A stretch of 64,000 bases of DNA. It comes from Proteus vulgaris (lineage in GTDB: Bacteria > Pseudomonadota > Gammaproteobacteria > Enterobacterales > Enterobacteriaceae). The position numbers and the translations under genes are program-made. The stretch is from contig NZ_JAEHOQ010000002.1 of NCBI RefSeq assembly GCF_016239305.1, forward strand, positions 205,210-269,209. The letters are read 5' to 3'. Under the pieces are notes generated by a model, which saw only the letters and a program-made list of their open reading frames with translations, did not search any database and was not told the origin of the DNA. Position 1 is the first letter of the stretch. Each line of letters starts with the position of its first letter. Shown here piece by piece: positions 28,487-39,839 of the stretch.

Positions 28487-31159
28487 TTAAAGCATATTAC
28501 GAATAACATAATGCAATATGCCACCGTGTTGGAAATAAGCGAGTTCAGTCTGTGTATCAATACGGCAACGCGCCATAATAGTTTCAGTATGATTATTCGC
28601 AAAAGTAATATTAACCGCGACATCTTGGCCTGGTGTTAATGCATTTATTCCAGTGATCTCAATTTTCTCATCACCTTTTAAACCTAGTGTTTGACGTGTA
28701 ATACCTTCAGGGAATTCTAGCGGTAAAACCCCCATACCGATCAAGTTAGAACGATGAATACGCTCAAAAGAACCCGCAATCACGACACGAACACCTAATA
28801 AACGCGTTCCTTTGGCAGCCCAGTCACGACTAGAGCCTGAACCATACTCATTCCCTGCAATGATCGCTAGTGGCGTATTTTCTTGCTGATAACGCATTGC
28901 CGCATCATAAATTGCTAATGTTTCACCTGTTGGAATATGTTTGGTAAAACCGCCTTCAATTCCCGGTACCATTTCATTACGAATACGAATATTAGCAAAA
29001 GTGCCTCGCATCATAACTTCATGGTTACCACGTCGAGAGCCATAAGAGTTAAAGTCTTTCGGCTCTACTCCATGCTCACGTAAATAACGTCCAGCGGGAC
29101 TATCGGCTTTAATATTTCCCGCAGGTGAAATATGGTCAGTTGTCACTGAATCACCTAAAATTGCCAAGATACTGGCTTGGTGAATATCATTAATTGGTGC
29201 TGGCGTTTTCGTCATTCCTTTAAAGAAAGGAGGATGACGGATATAAGTAGAATCTGCCTGCCAAGTATAAACTGGTGTATTTCGTGTTTTCAGTGATTTC
29301 CATGTTTCATCTCCCTCAAACACAGCAGAGTACTCTTTATGGAACATCTCTGTTTTCACTTTTTCAACAGCATCCGCAATAGCTTTACTGTCAGGCCAAA
29401 TATCTTTTAAATAAACAGGATTGCCCTGCTTATCTTTACCTAAAGGTTCTTTAGTAAGATCGATATTCATATTTCCTAACAATGCATAAGCAACCACCAA
29501 CGGAGGTGAAGCAAGCCAGTTAGTTTTCACTAATGGATGAATTCGACCCTCAAAGTTACGGTTACCCGATAATACTGCTGCAATGGTTAAATCGCTGTCT
29601 TTAATTGCGCTTTCAATTGGTGCTAATAAAGGCCCTGAATTACCAATGCAAGTGGTGCAACCGTAACCCACAAGATTAAAACCTAATTCATCAAGATAAG
29701 GACTTAACCCTGCTAAATTAAGGTAATCTGTGACAACTTTAGAACCAGGAGCTAAAGAGGATTTAACCCAAGGTTTACGTTGCAACCCTTTTTCTACCGC
29801 ATTTTTAGCTAGTAACCCCGCAGCCATTAAAACATTCGGGTTTGAAGTATTAGTACAAGATGTAATCGCCGCAATAACGACAGCGCCATCAGTGAGTTCA
29901 AATTCAGGATAACCATCAATTTTTACTTTAGGAAAATGTGAAAGTGGTTTCTTGTTTGCTTCAAGTTCTACCGTCGCTTTAAATGCATTAGGAACACTTG
30001 CTAAGTTCACTCTATCTTGAGGACGTTTAGGCCCTGCTAGACTTGCTTCAACAGTTCCCATATCAAGAGATAGTGTAGAGGTGAAGATAGGCTCATCACC
30101 TGCATTTCGCCATAAACCTTGCTCTTTACTATAAGCTTCGACTAAAGCAATTTCTTGCTCTTCTCGCCCAGTTAAACGCAAATAATCAAGCGTAATATTG
30201 TCTATTGGGAAAAAGCCACACGTTGCTCCGTATTCTGGCGACATATTGGCTATCGTCGCCCGATCAGCTAAAGGTAATGAGGCTAAACCATCTCCGTAGA
30301 ACTCAACAAATTTTCCTACTACACCGTGGGCTCGTAACATTTGAGTAACGGTGAGTACAAGATCTGTTGCTGTAATACCTTCTCGCAGTTTTCCTGTCAG
30401 TTTAAAACCGACGACATCAGGAATAAGCATTGAAATAGGCTGACCTAACATTGCAGCCTCAGCTTCAATCCCTCCAACCCCCCAGCCTAAAACACCGAGG
30501 CCATTAATCATGGTGGTGTGAGAATCTGTTCCTACTAAGGTATCTGGATAAGCCACATAACGGCCATCTTTTTCTTCAGACCAGATGGCTTTGCCTAAAT
30601 ACTCAAGGTTTACCTGATGACAAATCCCTGTTCCTGGAGGCACAACACGAAAGCGTTCAAACGATTGCTGCCCCCAGCGTAAGAAAAGGTAACGTTCATA
30701 GTTACGTTCCATTTCTATTTCAACGTTTTCAGCAAATGCATTTTTACTTGCGTATTCATCAACCATCACAGAGTGATCGATAACTAAATCAACAGGTGAC
30801 AATGGATTAACCTTTTCCACCTGTCCCCCTAATGATTTTACTGCTTCTCTCATCGCGGCTAAGTCAACAACAGCAGGCACACCTGTAAAATCCTGCATTA
30901 AAACCCTTGCCGGTCGATAAGCTATCTCACGTGATGCATGAGCTGTTTTTTGCCAATCGATTAACGCCTTAATATCATCTTCAACAACCGTATCATTATC
31001 AAGATAACGTACTAAATTTTCTAACAGTACCTTCAGAGATTTAGGAAGACGGGTAATATCGCCTAATTGACGAGCGACTTCAGTAAGGCGGTAGTACTCA
31101 TATTCACGAGATCCAACTAAGAGCGTGGAATGGCTCTCTTTTTTCAAATGTAACGACAT
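28487..31159 (-). CDS. acnA: Aconitate hydratase A
   Basis: Interconverts citrate and isocitrate; AcnA is the stress-stable aconitase and also acts as an iron-responsive RNA-binding protein when demetallated. 890 residues (E. coli 891). The three [4Fe-4S] ligand cysteines are in SCTNTSNP near residue 435 and GYGCTTCIGNSGPL near 500. LVGTDSHTTMINGLGVLGWG near 205 and the swivelling domain GNEYGSGSSRDWAAKG near 770 are intact. A strong AAGGAGGAG ribosome site precedes the ATG. It lies next to cysB, as in E. coli apart from an inserted gene. Confidence 0.97.
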   Translation of the reverse strand: MSLHLKKESHSTLLVGSREYEYYRLTEVARQLGDITRLPKSLKVLLENLVRYLDNDTVVEDDIKALIDWQKTAHASREIAYRPARVLMQDFTGVPAVVDLAAMREAVKSLGGQVEKVNPLSPVDLVIDHSVMVDEYASKNAFAENVEIEMERNYERYLFLRWGQQSFERFRVVPPGTGICHQVNLEYLGKAIWSEEKDGRYVAYPDTLVGTDSHTTMINGLGVLGWGVGGIEAEAAMLGQPISMLIPDVVGFKLTGKLREGITATDLVLTVTQMLRAHGVVGKFVEFYGDGLASLPLADRATIANMSPEYGATCGFFPIDNITLDYLRLTGREEQEIALVEAYSKEQGLWRNAGDEPIFTSTLSLDMGTVEASLAGPKRPQDRVNLASVPNAFKATVELEANKKPLSHFPKVKIDGYPEFELTDGAVVIAAITSCTNTSNPNVLMAAGLLAKNAVEKGLQRKPWVKSSLAPGSKVVTDYLNLAGLSPYLDELGFNLVGYGCTTCIGNSGPLLAPIESAIKDSDLTIAAVLSGNRNFEGRIHPLVKTNWLASPPLVVAYALLGNMNIDLTKEPLGKDKQGNPVYLKDIWPDSKAIADAVEKVKTEMFHKEYSAVFEGDETWKSLKTRNTPVYTWQADSTYIRHPPFFKGMTKTPAPINDIHQASILAILGDSVTTDHISPAGNIKADSPAGRYLREHGVEPKDFNSYGSRRGNHEVMMRGTFANIRIRNEMVPGIEGGFTKHIPTGETLAIYDAAMRYQQENTPLAIIAGNEYGSGSSRDWAAKGTRLLGVRVVIAGSFERIHRSNLIGMGVLPLEFPEGITRQTLGLKGDEKIEITGINALTPGQDVAVNITFANNHTETIMARCRIDTQTELAYFQHGGILHYVIRNML

Positions 31160-31378
31160 AGCTCCTCCTTCTTATTTTTATACTGACAGCATGTTTAAAC
31201 CATCAAAATAGGTAAGGTTATCTATTAAACATATCATATAACTCATAATTTCGCTTAAGGATCACACAATTTGTTAACGTAATGTTATGGCCATCATGGG
31301 TTTAATAAATTTTAGTCTCAAGATTTTTATCTAATTAAGATTTAATAACGGAGGTATAACTGTGAAAGGATAATATTT

Positions 31379-32209
31379 ATGGATAATAAACAATCTAAGT
31401 TACTAAAGAATATAATAAGTGCCGATCGTTACTTTGCTGAACCTATTACTCCTCCTTTTCCGCAAACTTTAGCGATAAATTCATTACATTCTCAAAATCT
31501 AAAAGATACTGAAGGTCTGGTGCAATTTATCATTGCCTCACCAAAATTGTTTGAAGAATTTGAAATAGAAAAAATGTCACAACTTAAAAATATTCAAATT
31601 GGACTTATTTCTATCATAGCAAATCATCTTGCTACATTAAAAAAAGAAGATAACGAAGCCTATTATCGTCCTGAACATTGGTTAGAGACACTAAATCATC
31701 TTCCTCTTTTAGGGCACAATAAGATGGAAACAAAAAATCTCCATAAACAAACATTTGATTTTTCTGTTGCTCAAGCTTTTATTCAGTTATTACTCGGTAC
31801 AGCGATTAATGCCACCTCGCCTGCTTTAGGAGAGTTTATTGATTTTTTACGTACACAAGGCCAAAAAATAGAAATTGGATTACAACAATCATTAGATAGT
31901 TATCAAACAATAACCGTTGCAGGAGTAACCGAGATCCTCAATCATAATAACCACCTTATTTTTGTACCTAAGTTAAAAGTCTTGAGCTTACGCTTTTCAT
32001 ATCAATCAGCAAAAATGCTTCTTGCCAGTTGCATTGGACGTAAATTTACTGTGTCTTTAGAATACAGCACAATCACCTCTATTTTTGATGCTAATGCACT
32101 GGATGATCCGAAGATTAATCAACAATTTTATGATTTTTTAAATAAGTATCGTCAGCTAAGCATTACAAAGTCAGACGCTTTTTTTAGTGGGGATTTTTAT
32201 TTGAAATAA
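31379..32209 (+). CDS. Hypothetical 276-aa protein with a single cysteine
   Basis: I do not recognise this with certainty. No signal peptide and no clear membrane segment; hydrophobic and amphipathic helices dominate the middle (FSVAQAFIQLLLGTAINAT near 128-146). A beta-rich part follows (ITVAGVTEIL, LIFVPKLKVLSLRF). The only cysteine is C218 in KMLLASCIGRKF. Length and the lone late cysteine recall the insect-gut persistence factor Evf, which is palmitoylated on one cysteine near residue 209, but I cannot verify homology. Its own gene, inserted between acnA and cysB, which are adjacent in E. coli. Ribosome site weak (AAAGGA). Confidence 0.6.
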   Translation: MDNKQSKLLKNIISADRYFAEPITPPFPQTLAINSLHSQNLKDTEGLVQFIIASPKLFEEFEIEKMSQLKNIQIGLISIIANHLATLKKEDNEAYYRPEHWLETLNHLPLLGHNKMETKNLHKQTFDFSVAQAFIQLLLGTAINATSPALGEFIDFLRTQGQKIEIGLQQSLDSYQTITVAGVTEILNHNNHLIFVPKLKVLSLRFSYQSAKMLLASCIGRKFTVSLEYSTITSIFDANALDDPKINQQFYDFLNKYRQLSITKSDAFFSGDFYLK

Positions 32210-32269
32210 CTTATGCGGAGTTGAGATTGATGATTACGCTTGAAGGCGGGAATTACCCGCCTTTCAGTA

Positions 32270-33259
<990 letters not shown>

Positions 33260-33429
33260 TCAACAAAAGACTTATTATTCCGTTATTCTATTTATATTCA
33301 TATAACTAAAAAGAATAATAAAGATGTAATATATAACCACTATATCACTTATTTCATTTCGGTCTAACGCAATTAATAGGGTTATTTAGATTTTGTTATA
33401 TCGAATAGTTATAAGCTATAAATAAGTAT

Positions 33430-33458
33430 AAAAAAAGCTGACTAGATGTCAGCTTTCA
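33430..33458 (-). terminator. Intrinsic terminator after sodC
   Basis: AAAGCTGAC and GTCAGCTTT form a stem. Read on the reverse strand it is followed by a T-run, directly after the sodC stop. Confidence 0.88.
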
Positions 33459-33482
33459 TTTCAGAACAATAACGGCTTTAAA

Positions 33483-34007
33483 TTATTTAATAACACCGCA
33501 TGCCATTCTTGCGCCACCACCGCCAAGCGCTTCTGGGTTATCAGAGTAGTTATCACCACCGACATGCACCATTATGGCTTTATCTTTCACTTGCTCAAGT
33601 TTAGTCAGTTTTGGCGCTAATACTGCGTAATCAGCAACACCTTTATCATTAACAACCAATCCAGGTAAATCACCTAAATGCCCTTCTTTATTATAAGGCC
33701 CTAAGTGAACACCGGTTTTTTCAGGATCTAAATGACCACCTGCTTTTAAAGCAGGAACAGGTTTACCTTCTTTCATATCTGGCTCACAAGAGCCATTAGC
33801 ATGAATATGAAAACCATGCACACCGGGTGTTAATCCTGTCAATTTTGGCGTAAATAACAGCCCATAATCAGTTTCAGTGATGGTAACAACACCAATATCG
33901 TTACCTGCGCCTGTAGGAAGTGCTTCTTTTAACGTGACATCTAATGTGGCCGCACTCGCCACTGAGGTGAAGAGTAAACCAGAGAGTAACAAAGGTATCA
34001 GTTTCAT
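33483..34007 (-). CDS. sodC: Periplasmic Cu,Zn superoxide dismutase
   Basis: Dismutates superoxide in the periplasm. 174 residues with a Sec signal peptide (about 1-19, ending SVASA). Metal ligands are visible in HGFHIHANGSC near residue 64-74, the zinc-loop histidines HLDPEKTGVHLGPYNKEGHLGD near 92-113, and MVHVGGDNYSDNP near 146. The cysteine pair (SCEPD and MACGVI) forms the family disulfide. Complete, with its own terminator. It is inserted between cysB and topA, which are adjacent in E. coli. In pathogens SodC often protects against host oxidative burst. Confidence 0.95.
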   Translation of the reverse strand: MKLIPLLLSGLLFTSVASAATLDVTLKEALPTGAGNDIGVVTITETDYGLLFTPKLTGLTPGVHGFHIHANGSCEPDMKEGKPVPALKAGGHLDPEKTGVHLGPYNKEGHLGDLPGLVVNDKGVADYAVLAPKLTKLEQVKDKAIMVHVGGDNYSDNPEALGGGGARMACGVIK

Positions 34008-34108
34008 AGTATCTCCGTCTTATTATTAGCAAAGTAAAATATCAGACAAATAGAAATTAACCACTTACACTGTTTCAATGAACATTAATTAGCATATCTT
34101 CTTCATAC

Positions 34109-34146
34109 AAAAAAAGCGACTAACTCTCATTAGTCGCTTTTTATTT
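34109..34146 (-). terminator. Intrinsic terminator after topA
   Basis: AAAAAGCGACTAA and TTAGTCGCTTTTT form a 13-pair stem with A and T runs on both sides, so it could work in both directions. It lies downstream of topA. Confidence 0.9.
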
Positions 34147-34163
34147 ATCGGGTGATGATAATA

Positions 34164-36761
34164 TTATTTGGTTTTTTCAACCCATTTACCATCGACATAA
34201 AACGCAGACCAACCCGTTGCTTTGCCATCTTTCTCAGAAGAAACATATTGTTGCTTAGTTTTACGACTAAACCGCACAATAGTTGGATTTCCTTCTGGAT
34301 CAGCCACAGGGGCTTCAGCTAAATAGCGCATTTTCTCTGCCAATCTGTCTTTAAAGCGTACCAATTCTTCTACTTTTGGTGCGCGCGTTTCTCTTGATTT
34401 AGGGAAGGTATTTGCGGCTAAGAATACACCTGCAGCACCATCACGTAAGACAAAATACGCATCAGATTTTTCACATGGCAACTCAGGAAGTGGAACAGGA
34501 TCTTCCTTCGGTGGGGCAATTTCACCACTTTTTAAGATTTTACGGGTATTTTTACATTCATCATTAGTGCAACCCATGTATTTACCAAAACGCCCCATTT
34601 TTAGGTGCATTTCAGATCCACATTTATCACACTCAATGACCGGCCCTTCATAACCTTTTAAGCGGAATTCACCCTCTTCGACTTCATAACCATCACATGC
34701 CGGGTTATTACCACAAACATGTAATTTACGATGTGTGTCAATCAGGTAACTGTCCATTGCAGTACCACATTTCGGGCAACGACGACGAGCTCGTAATGCG
34801 TTAGTTTCTGCATCTTCCCCTTCCAGAATATTCAATAATTCATCTTCAGGAATAAGGTTAATAGTCTGTTTACAACGTTCTTTAGGCGGTAATGCGTAAC
34901 CTGAACATCCCAAGAATACCCCTGTAGTTGCTGTTCTAATTCCCATATGACGAGAACAAGTTGGGCATTCAATAGAAGTGATTACCATTGGATTAGGTCG
35001 CATTCCTCCTTCTTCTGGATCTTTTTCAGCAACTTCTAATTGCTGGCTAAAATCAGTAAAGAATGCGTCTAATACCGCTTTCCAATTTTCTTCGTTGTTT
35101 GCAACATGGTCGAGGTGGTCTTCCATTTGCGCAGTAAAATCGTAATTCATTAAATCGCTAAAATTTTCTTCTAAGCGATCCGTGACAATTTCACCCATTT
35201 TTTCTGCATAAAAACGACGGTTTTCAACTTTTACATAACCACGATCTTGAATAGTGGAAATGATAGATGCATAAGTTGAAGGACGGCCAATACCCCGTTT
35301 TTCTAATTCTTTAACTAATGTCGCTTCACTAAAACGTGCTGGTGGCTTAGTAAAATGTTGAGTAGGTTCTAATTCAGCTAAAGCCAGTTTTGCCCCTACA
35401 TCAACAGCCGGCAACGTTTTATCTTCATCTTTATTACGCATTGCAGGCATCACTTTCGTCCAACCTGCAAAACGTAAAGTACGACCTTTGGCGCGTAATT
35501 TATAATCACCTGATTCGACAGTTAATGTCGTTGAATCATATTTTGCTGGTGTCATCTGACACGCAACAAATTGATTCCAAATTAGTTGATATAATCGTTT
35601 AGCATCGTTATCCATATCTTTCAAAGATTCTGAGATAACGTTGATATCCGAAGGACGAATAGCTTCGTGCGCTTCTTGCGAATTTTCTTTACTCGAATAA
35701 ACGTTTGGCTCTTTCGGCAAATACTTAGCACCAAATTGCTCGCTAATATAATCACGCGCCATTTGAATTGCATCCTGACTTAAGTTAGTCGAGTCAGTAC
35801 GCATATAGGTAATATAACCTGCTTCATAAAGACGTTGAGCTAACATCATTGTCTTTTTCACACCAAAACTTAAACGCGTACTTGCTGCTTGCTGTAAAGT
35901 TGATGTGATAAGTGGTGCACTTGGTTTGCTTGATGTTGGTCTATCTTCACGATCTTTTACTGTGAAAGTTGCATTTTTTAATGCATTGACCGCAACCTGT
36001 GTTTCATCAGATGAAACAGGGTTGAAGGCTTTATCATTATAATGCGTGACTTCCATACGCAATGGTTGTTCATCAGGTGTTAATAATGATGCGTGTAACT
36101 GCCAATATTCTTCAGGAACAAAGGCTTTAATTTCACGTTCACGTTCAACCAATAGACGAACAGCAACTGATTGCACTCGACCTGCAGATAATCCACGAGC
36201 GACTTTTTTCCAAAGCAAAGGTGAAACCATATAGCCTACAACACGATCCATAAAACGACGTGCTTGTTGCGCGTTAACGCGGTCTATATTTAACTCACCT
36301 GGAGTTTGGAAAGCTTGTGTAATGGCATTTTTCGTTATTTCGTTAAATACCACTCGACTAAATCTTTCATCATCACCGCCGATAACTTCACGTAAATGCC
36401 ACGCGATAGCTTCTCCTTCGCGGTCAAGGTCCGTTGCGAGATAGACATGATCAGCTTTATCAGCCAATGCTTTTAGTTCAGCCACAACCTTTTCTTTGCC
36501 GGGTAGAATTTGATAGTTCGCATTCCACCCGTTATAGGGATCGATTCCCATACGGCTGACTAAGGCTGATTTCTCATCCTTTTTAACTTTTTTCACGCCT
36601 TTCGTGGCGGATGAGTTTTCGCTCTTCTGGCTGCCAGAACCACTCTTGGGCAAATCACGAATGTGACCCACGCTAGATTTAACTACGTAGTCATTGCCAA
36701 GATATTTATTGATCGTTTTGGCTTTTGCCGGGGACTCCACGATTACAAGAGCTTTACCCAT
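34164..36761 (-). CDS. topA: DNA topoisomerase I
   Basis: Relaxes negative supercoils. 865 residues, equal to E. coli TopA. N-terminal TOPRIM domain ([20 protein letters not shown]; metal acidic triad [13 protein letters not shown] near 113). The catalytic tyrosine is in [14 protein letters not shown] near 319. C-terminal zinc-ribbon motifs include [19 protein letters not shown] and CDKCGSEMH. Position upstream of yciN (divergent) and beside cysB is as in E. coli. An imperfect matS-like sequence (12 of 13 bases) lies at 35182-35194. Confidence 0.98.
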   Translation of the reverse strand: MGKALVIVESPAKAKTINKYLGNDYVVKSSVGHIRDLPKSGSGSQKSENSSATKGVKKVKKDEKSALVSRMGIDPYNGWNANYQILPGKEKVVAELKALADKADHVYLATDLDREGEAIAWHLREVIGGDDERFSRVVFNEITKNAITQAFQTPGELNIDRVNAQQARRFMDRVVGYMVSPLLWKKVARGLSAGRVQSVAVRLLVEREREIKAFVPEEYWQLHASLLTPDEQPLRMEVTHYNDKAFNPVSSDETQVAVNALKNATFTVKDREDRPTSSKPSAPLITSTLQQAASTRLSFGVKKTMMLAQRLYEAGYITYMRTDSTNLSQDAIQMARDYISEQFGAKYLPKEPNVYSSKENSQEAHEAIRPSDINVISESLKDMDNDAKRLYQLIWNQFVACQMTPAKYDSTTLTVESGDYKLRAKGRTLRFAGWTKVMPAMRNKDEDKTLPAVDVGAKLALAELEPTQHFTKPPARFSEATLVKELEKRGIGRPSTYASIISTIQDRGYVKVENRRFYAEKMGEIVTDRLEENFSDLMNYDFTAQMEDHLDHVANNEENWKAVLDAFFTDFSQQLEVAEKDPEEGGMRPNPMVITSIECPTCSRHMGIRTATTGVFLGCSGYALPPKERCKQTINLIPEDELLNILEGEDAETNALRARRRCPKCGTAMDSYLIDTHRKLHVCGNNPACDGYEVEEGEFRLKGYEGPVIECDKCGSEMHLKMGRFGKYMGCTNDECKNTRKILKSGEIAPPKEDPVPLPELPCEKSDAYFVLRDGAAGVFLAANTFPKSRETRAPKVEELVRFKDRLAEKMRYLAEAPVADPEGNPTIVRFSRKTKQQYVSSEKDGKATGWSAFYVDGKWVEKTK

Positions 36762-37068
36762 AATTACCTTTACCTAATTAAACTTTGTTATGACGGTATT
36801 GTTTAATACCCTCAACTAAAAAAATGTTTAAAATCTCTTTTTTATATTGCGTTAGTTTTGCAATATATCAACCTGTTTTTATTCAAAGCTTTTGTTTGAG
36901 CTCAAAACTCATTACTTTTTTTGAGGTATTTTAATCACCTCACTGCTTTGATCGGGCAACGGGCAAATTATATTTGCTACATATAGCGTAGCTAAGCTTT
37001 TAAAAATGCCACACTCTACCTGATAAAAAGTGAGGCGCAACAAATTATTTTTCTAAGGAGCACAGATT
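36762..37068. other. Intergenic region between divergent topA and yciN
   Basis: 307 bp, AT-rich, presumably holding the supercoiling-sensitive topA promoters and the yciN promoter. It contains a small inverted repeat TGAGGT/ACCTCA (36922-36942) with a 9-base loop and no T-run after it. No gene seen. Confidence 0.4.
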
Positions 37069-37317
37069 ATGTCAACACAAACTACACCTATTACAACAGA
37101 GATGCTACTTGAAAAAGCGAATAAAATCATATGTGAACATGAAGATTATTTACAAGGTATGCATGCAGATTCTGTTGAACAAAAAGGCAATGTCCTCGTA
37201 TTTAAAGGCGAATTTTTTTTAGATGAGCAAGGTTTACCAACGGCAAAAAGCACTGCAGCTTTTAATATGTTTAAGCATTTAGCACATGTGTTATCAGATA
37301 AGTACCATTTAGAATAA
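37069..37317 (+). CDS. yciN: YciN, DUF2498 protein
   Basis: 82 residues, matching E. coli YciN (83). The C-terminal half ([20 protein letters not shown] and [17 protein letters not shown]) is the conserved part of the family. No signal or membrane segment. The ribosome site AAGGAG precedes the ATG at good spacing. It is divergent from topA, as in E. coli. The function is not established. Confidence 0.93.
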   Translation: MSTQTTPITTEMLLEKANKIICEHEDYLQGMHADSVEQKGNVLVFKGEFFLDEQGLPTAKSTAAFNMFKHLAHVLSDKYHLE

Positions 37318-37799
37318 TCACCGTTAGGATTATTTCACATTTAATCTCACCATCTAGAAAGAGACGTACTTGCCAGTTATTACTTTTTTAGTAAAAATAA
37401 CTGGCATAAAAAATCACACCTAAAGAATAAAAATGCAAAAAAAAACACAAGACAAATGGTTGTCTTATGATGTTTATGATTATACCTACCTATTAATACA
37501 ATCAGTAATATCAATTATTTTTATTTTGTTTTTACCGCTATATTGACACTTCCTAGAAAGAGGAAATATTTACCCTGTTGTTGTTAAGCAATATCAATTA
37601 TTTCTTTGATTGCCAGTGAATACTTCACTGGCTTTTTTTTGCCTTATTGGAATACGATTTTCCAATAAAACATCAGAATATCTGTTTGAAAAGTTCAAGA
37701 AGTAGTGATGAACAGAAGGGAAAATGACAGCGATACCAAGTATTAGGTTTTAAATTCTCGGTATCGCTAATAAAGCTTAATCTTTTGTGCTCGTTTGAA
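37318..37799. other. Intergenic region yciN-sohB
   Basis: 482 bp without a protein gene. It holds a candidate small RNA (37545-37640) and a 14-bp direct repeat AATATCAATTATTT at 37507-37520 and 37590-37603. The strong terminator at 37612 is about 300 bp beyond yciN, too far to belong to it simply. Confidence 0.5.
37545..37640 (+). ncRNA. Candidate small regulatory RNA
   Basis: A possible -10 (TATATT, 37539-37544) is followed by a 5' hairpin TTCCT/AGGAA, about 45 bases of unstructured AU-rich sequence, and a strong intrinsic terminator GCCAGTGAA-tac-TTCACTGGC plus eight T (37612-37640). This is the architecture of Hfq-dependent sRNAs. The -35 is weak. The start could instead be about 30 bases later, from TTGACA at 37543-37548 with an ATATTT -10. 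I do not recognise it as a named sRNA. Confidence 0.4.
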
Positions 37800-38846
37800 T
37801 TATAACAATGGTTTTTTACTTCTTTGTACCCAGCGCATCATCAATTTATCAACGCTTTCCATTGCACCACCAGTAACACGTTCGACCATTTTCTTTTTAA
37901 TAACATATTGAACAGAAAAGACTTCATAATCGTTAATGTGATTAATTAGCCAATCATCACTCACACCAACTTCATCAATTAAGCCTTTATTCAAAGCTTC
38001 TGTACCGTACCAATATTCTCCAGTAGCGACACTATCAATATCAAGTTGAGGACGGTATTTATGTACAAAAGCTTTAAACAACAGGTGTGTTTCATTTAAA
38101 TCTTGTTTAAATTTCTCACGACCTTCTTCTGTGTTTTCGCCCAATAAAGTTAATGTACGTTTATATTCACCAGCAGTGTGTAACTCAACATCAATATCGT
38201 TTTTCTTGAGCAATCGGTGAATATTAGGGATTTGAGCGACGACACCAATTGAACCAATAATCGCAAAGGGTGCTGCAACGATTTTATCAGCCACACAGGC
38301 CATCATATACCCACCACTTGCAGCCACTTTATCGACAACCGCAGTGAGTTTAATGCCTTTTTCTTTTAAACGTGTTAATTGTGCCGCAGCTAATCCATAT
38401 CCGTGAACCATGCCACCAGGGCTTTCTAAACGCAGTAAAACTTCATCGCCGGTTTGGGCAACAGAAAGAATGGCGCTGATCTCTTCACGTAATGCACCCA
38501 CTTCATGCGCATCCATACTACCGTTGAAATCAAGAACATATAAACAAGGTTTTACAACACCTTTCTTACCTTCTTTCGCATTGTTTTTACTTTGTTTATT
38601 TTCTTTTTTCTGCTGTTTTTTAAACGCTTTGTACCAGACCTTTAATTCAGCATCGTCCATTCTCGCTTGTTGCATTACTCGCTGTTTTTCTTCATAAGCT
38701 TCAGCAAGATCTGTCACTTTTAACGTGCCTTTTCGATTTTGCTTCTTATTTCCAATAACGATAAAAAATAACACAATAGCGATAATAGCCACGACAACAG
38801 TGGCGATCTCTGCTAAAAACAGTCCATATTGTAAAATATACTCCAC
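37800..38846 (-). CDS. sohB: SohB, S49-family inner-membrane peptidase
   Basis: 348 residues (E. coli 349). N-terminal transmembrane segment (about 10-31), a charged linker rich in Lys and Gln (residues 37-98), then a SppA-like serine protease domain. The nucleophile serine is in AVVDKVAASGGYMMACVADK near residue 178 and the general-base lysine in HTAGEYKRTLT near 230, following the S49 pattern. It has been described in E. coli as a multicopy suppressor of htrA/degP loss. Divergent from yciK, as in E. coli. Confidence 0.95.
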   Translation of the reverse strand: MEYILQYGLFLAEIATVVVAIIAIVLFFIVIGNKKQNRKGTLKVTDLAEAYEEKQRVMQQARMDDAELKVWYKAFKKQQKKENKQSKNNAKEGKKGVVKPCLYVLDFNGSMDAHEVGALREEISAILSVAQTGDEVLLRLESPGGMVHGYGLAAAQLTRLKEKGIKLTAVVDKVAASGGYMMACVADKIVAAPFAIIGSIGVVAQIPNIHRLLKKNDIDVELHTAGEYKRTLTLLGENTEEGREKFKQDLNETHLLFKAFVHKYRPQLDIDSVATGEYWYGTEALNKGLIDEVGVSDDWLINHINDYEVFSVQYVIKKKMVERVTGGAMESVDKLMMRWVQRSKKPLL

Positions 38847-39056
38847 AAAGACCTCTTTTTAAGGTTAATAACACTGACTAAAACCAATATGCCTAGTTTA
38901 ACGAAATTCTACTTTAGCGCTAGTCACAAAGGCATAATTATGGGCAATACCATAAAGAAAATAGCTATAAATTGTAAACAAAAAACTAGACTAAACTGGT
39001 CGCTAGACAAATAAGACGTTACACTTTATTTACTTTTTACTAGACAGGATATCAAT

Positions 39057-39821
39057 ATGTTGCAATATCAACCGGATCATAGCGTGCTAAAAGATAAAAT
39101 TATTCTAGTAACGGGTGCTGGTGATGGCATAGGAAAAGAAGCCGCACTAACTTATGCGCAATATGGCGCAACACTTATCTTATTAGGCCGTACTTTATCA
39201 AAACTTGAGGATGTTCAAGAAGAGATAATCACATCAGGTGGCCAACAACCTATGTTATATCCACTTGATCTACTTACAGCGACAGAGAATGATTTTCAGC
39301 AATTTGCGGATACTCTCGTTAAACGCTTCCCTCACCTTGATGGCGTATTACAAAATGCTGGTTTATTAGGTGTTGTTGAACCTATCATTAATCAACCAAG
39401 TAACCTTTGGCATGATGTTATGCAAGTTAACGTCAATGCGACATTCATGCTGACTAAAGCACTACTACCTTTAATGCTAAAAGCCCCTCATGCCAGTCTT
39501 ATTCTCACCACATCCAGCGTGGGTCGCCAAGGTCGTTACGGTTGGGGAGCTTATTCTGTTTCAAAATTCGCAACAGAAGGCTTTATGCAGGTACTTAATG
39601 AAGAATATAACGATAGCACCTTACGAATTAACTGTATCAATCCTGGTGGCACTCGTACCGCAATGAGAGCCAGTGCGTTTCCTGATGAAAATGCACAAAA
39701 ACTAAAAACACCGAAAGACTTGATGCCGTTATATCTCTACCTGATGAGTGATGACAGCATTGATGTGAAAGGACAATCTTTAGATGCCCAACCAGGCCGT
39801 AAAGCAGGCCCTGCTGAATAA
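39057..39821 (+). CDS. yciK: YciK, short-chain dehydrogenase/reductase
   Basis: 254 residues, classical SDR. Cofactor loop TGAGDGIGKEAA near residue 21-32, NAG at LQNAGLLG near 100, and the catalytic Ser-Tyr-Lys as TTSSVGRQGRYGWGAYSVSK near 150-170. Length and sequence match E. coli YciK. The physiological substrate is unknown. btuR follows after 18 bp, so they form a two-gene unit. Confidence 0.94.
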   Translation: MLQYQPDHSVLKDKIILVTGAGDGIGKEAALTYAQYGATLILLGRTLSKLEDVQEEIITSGGQQPMLYPLDLLTATENDFQQFADTLVKRFPHLDGVLQNAGLLGVVEPIINQPSNLWHDVMQVNVNATFMLTKALLPLMLKAPHASLILTTSSVGRQGRYGWGAYSVSKFATEGFMQVLNEEYNDSTLRINCINPGGTRTAMRASAFPDENAQKLKTPKDLMPLYLYLMSDDSIDVKGQSLDAQPGRKAGPAE

Positions 39822-39839
39822 CGTAAATTCGAGGTCAAA

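Noticed and set aside
35182..35194. GTGACAATTTCAC in topA as a matS site
   Set aside because: One mismatch in the invariant half-site; listed only as a near match because specificity for 12/13 sites is unclear.
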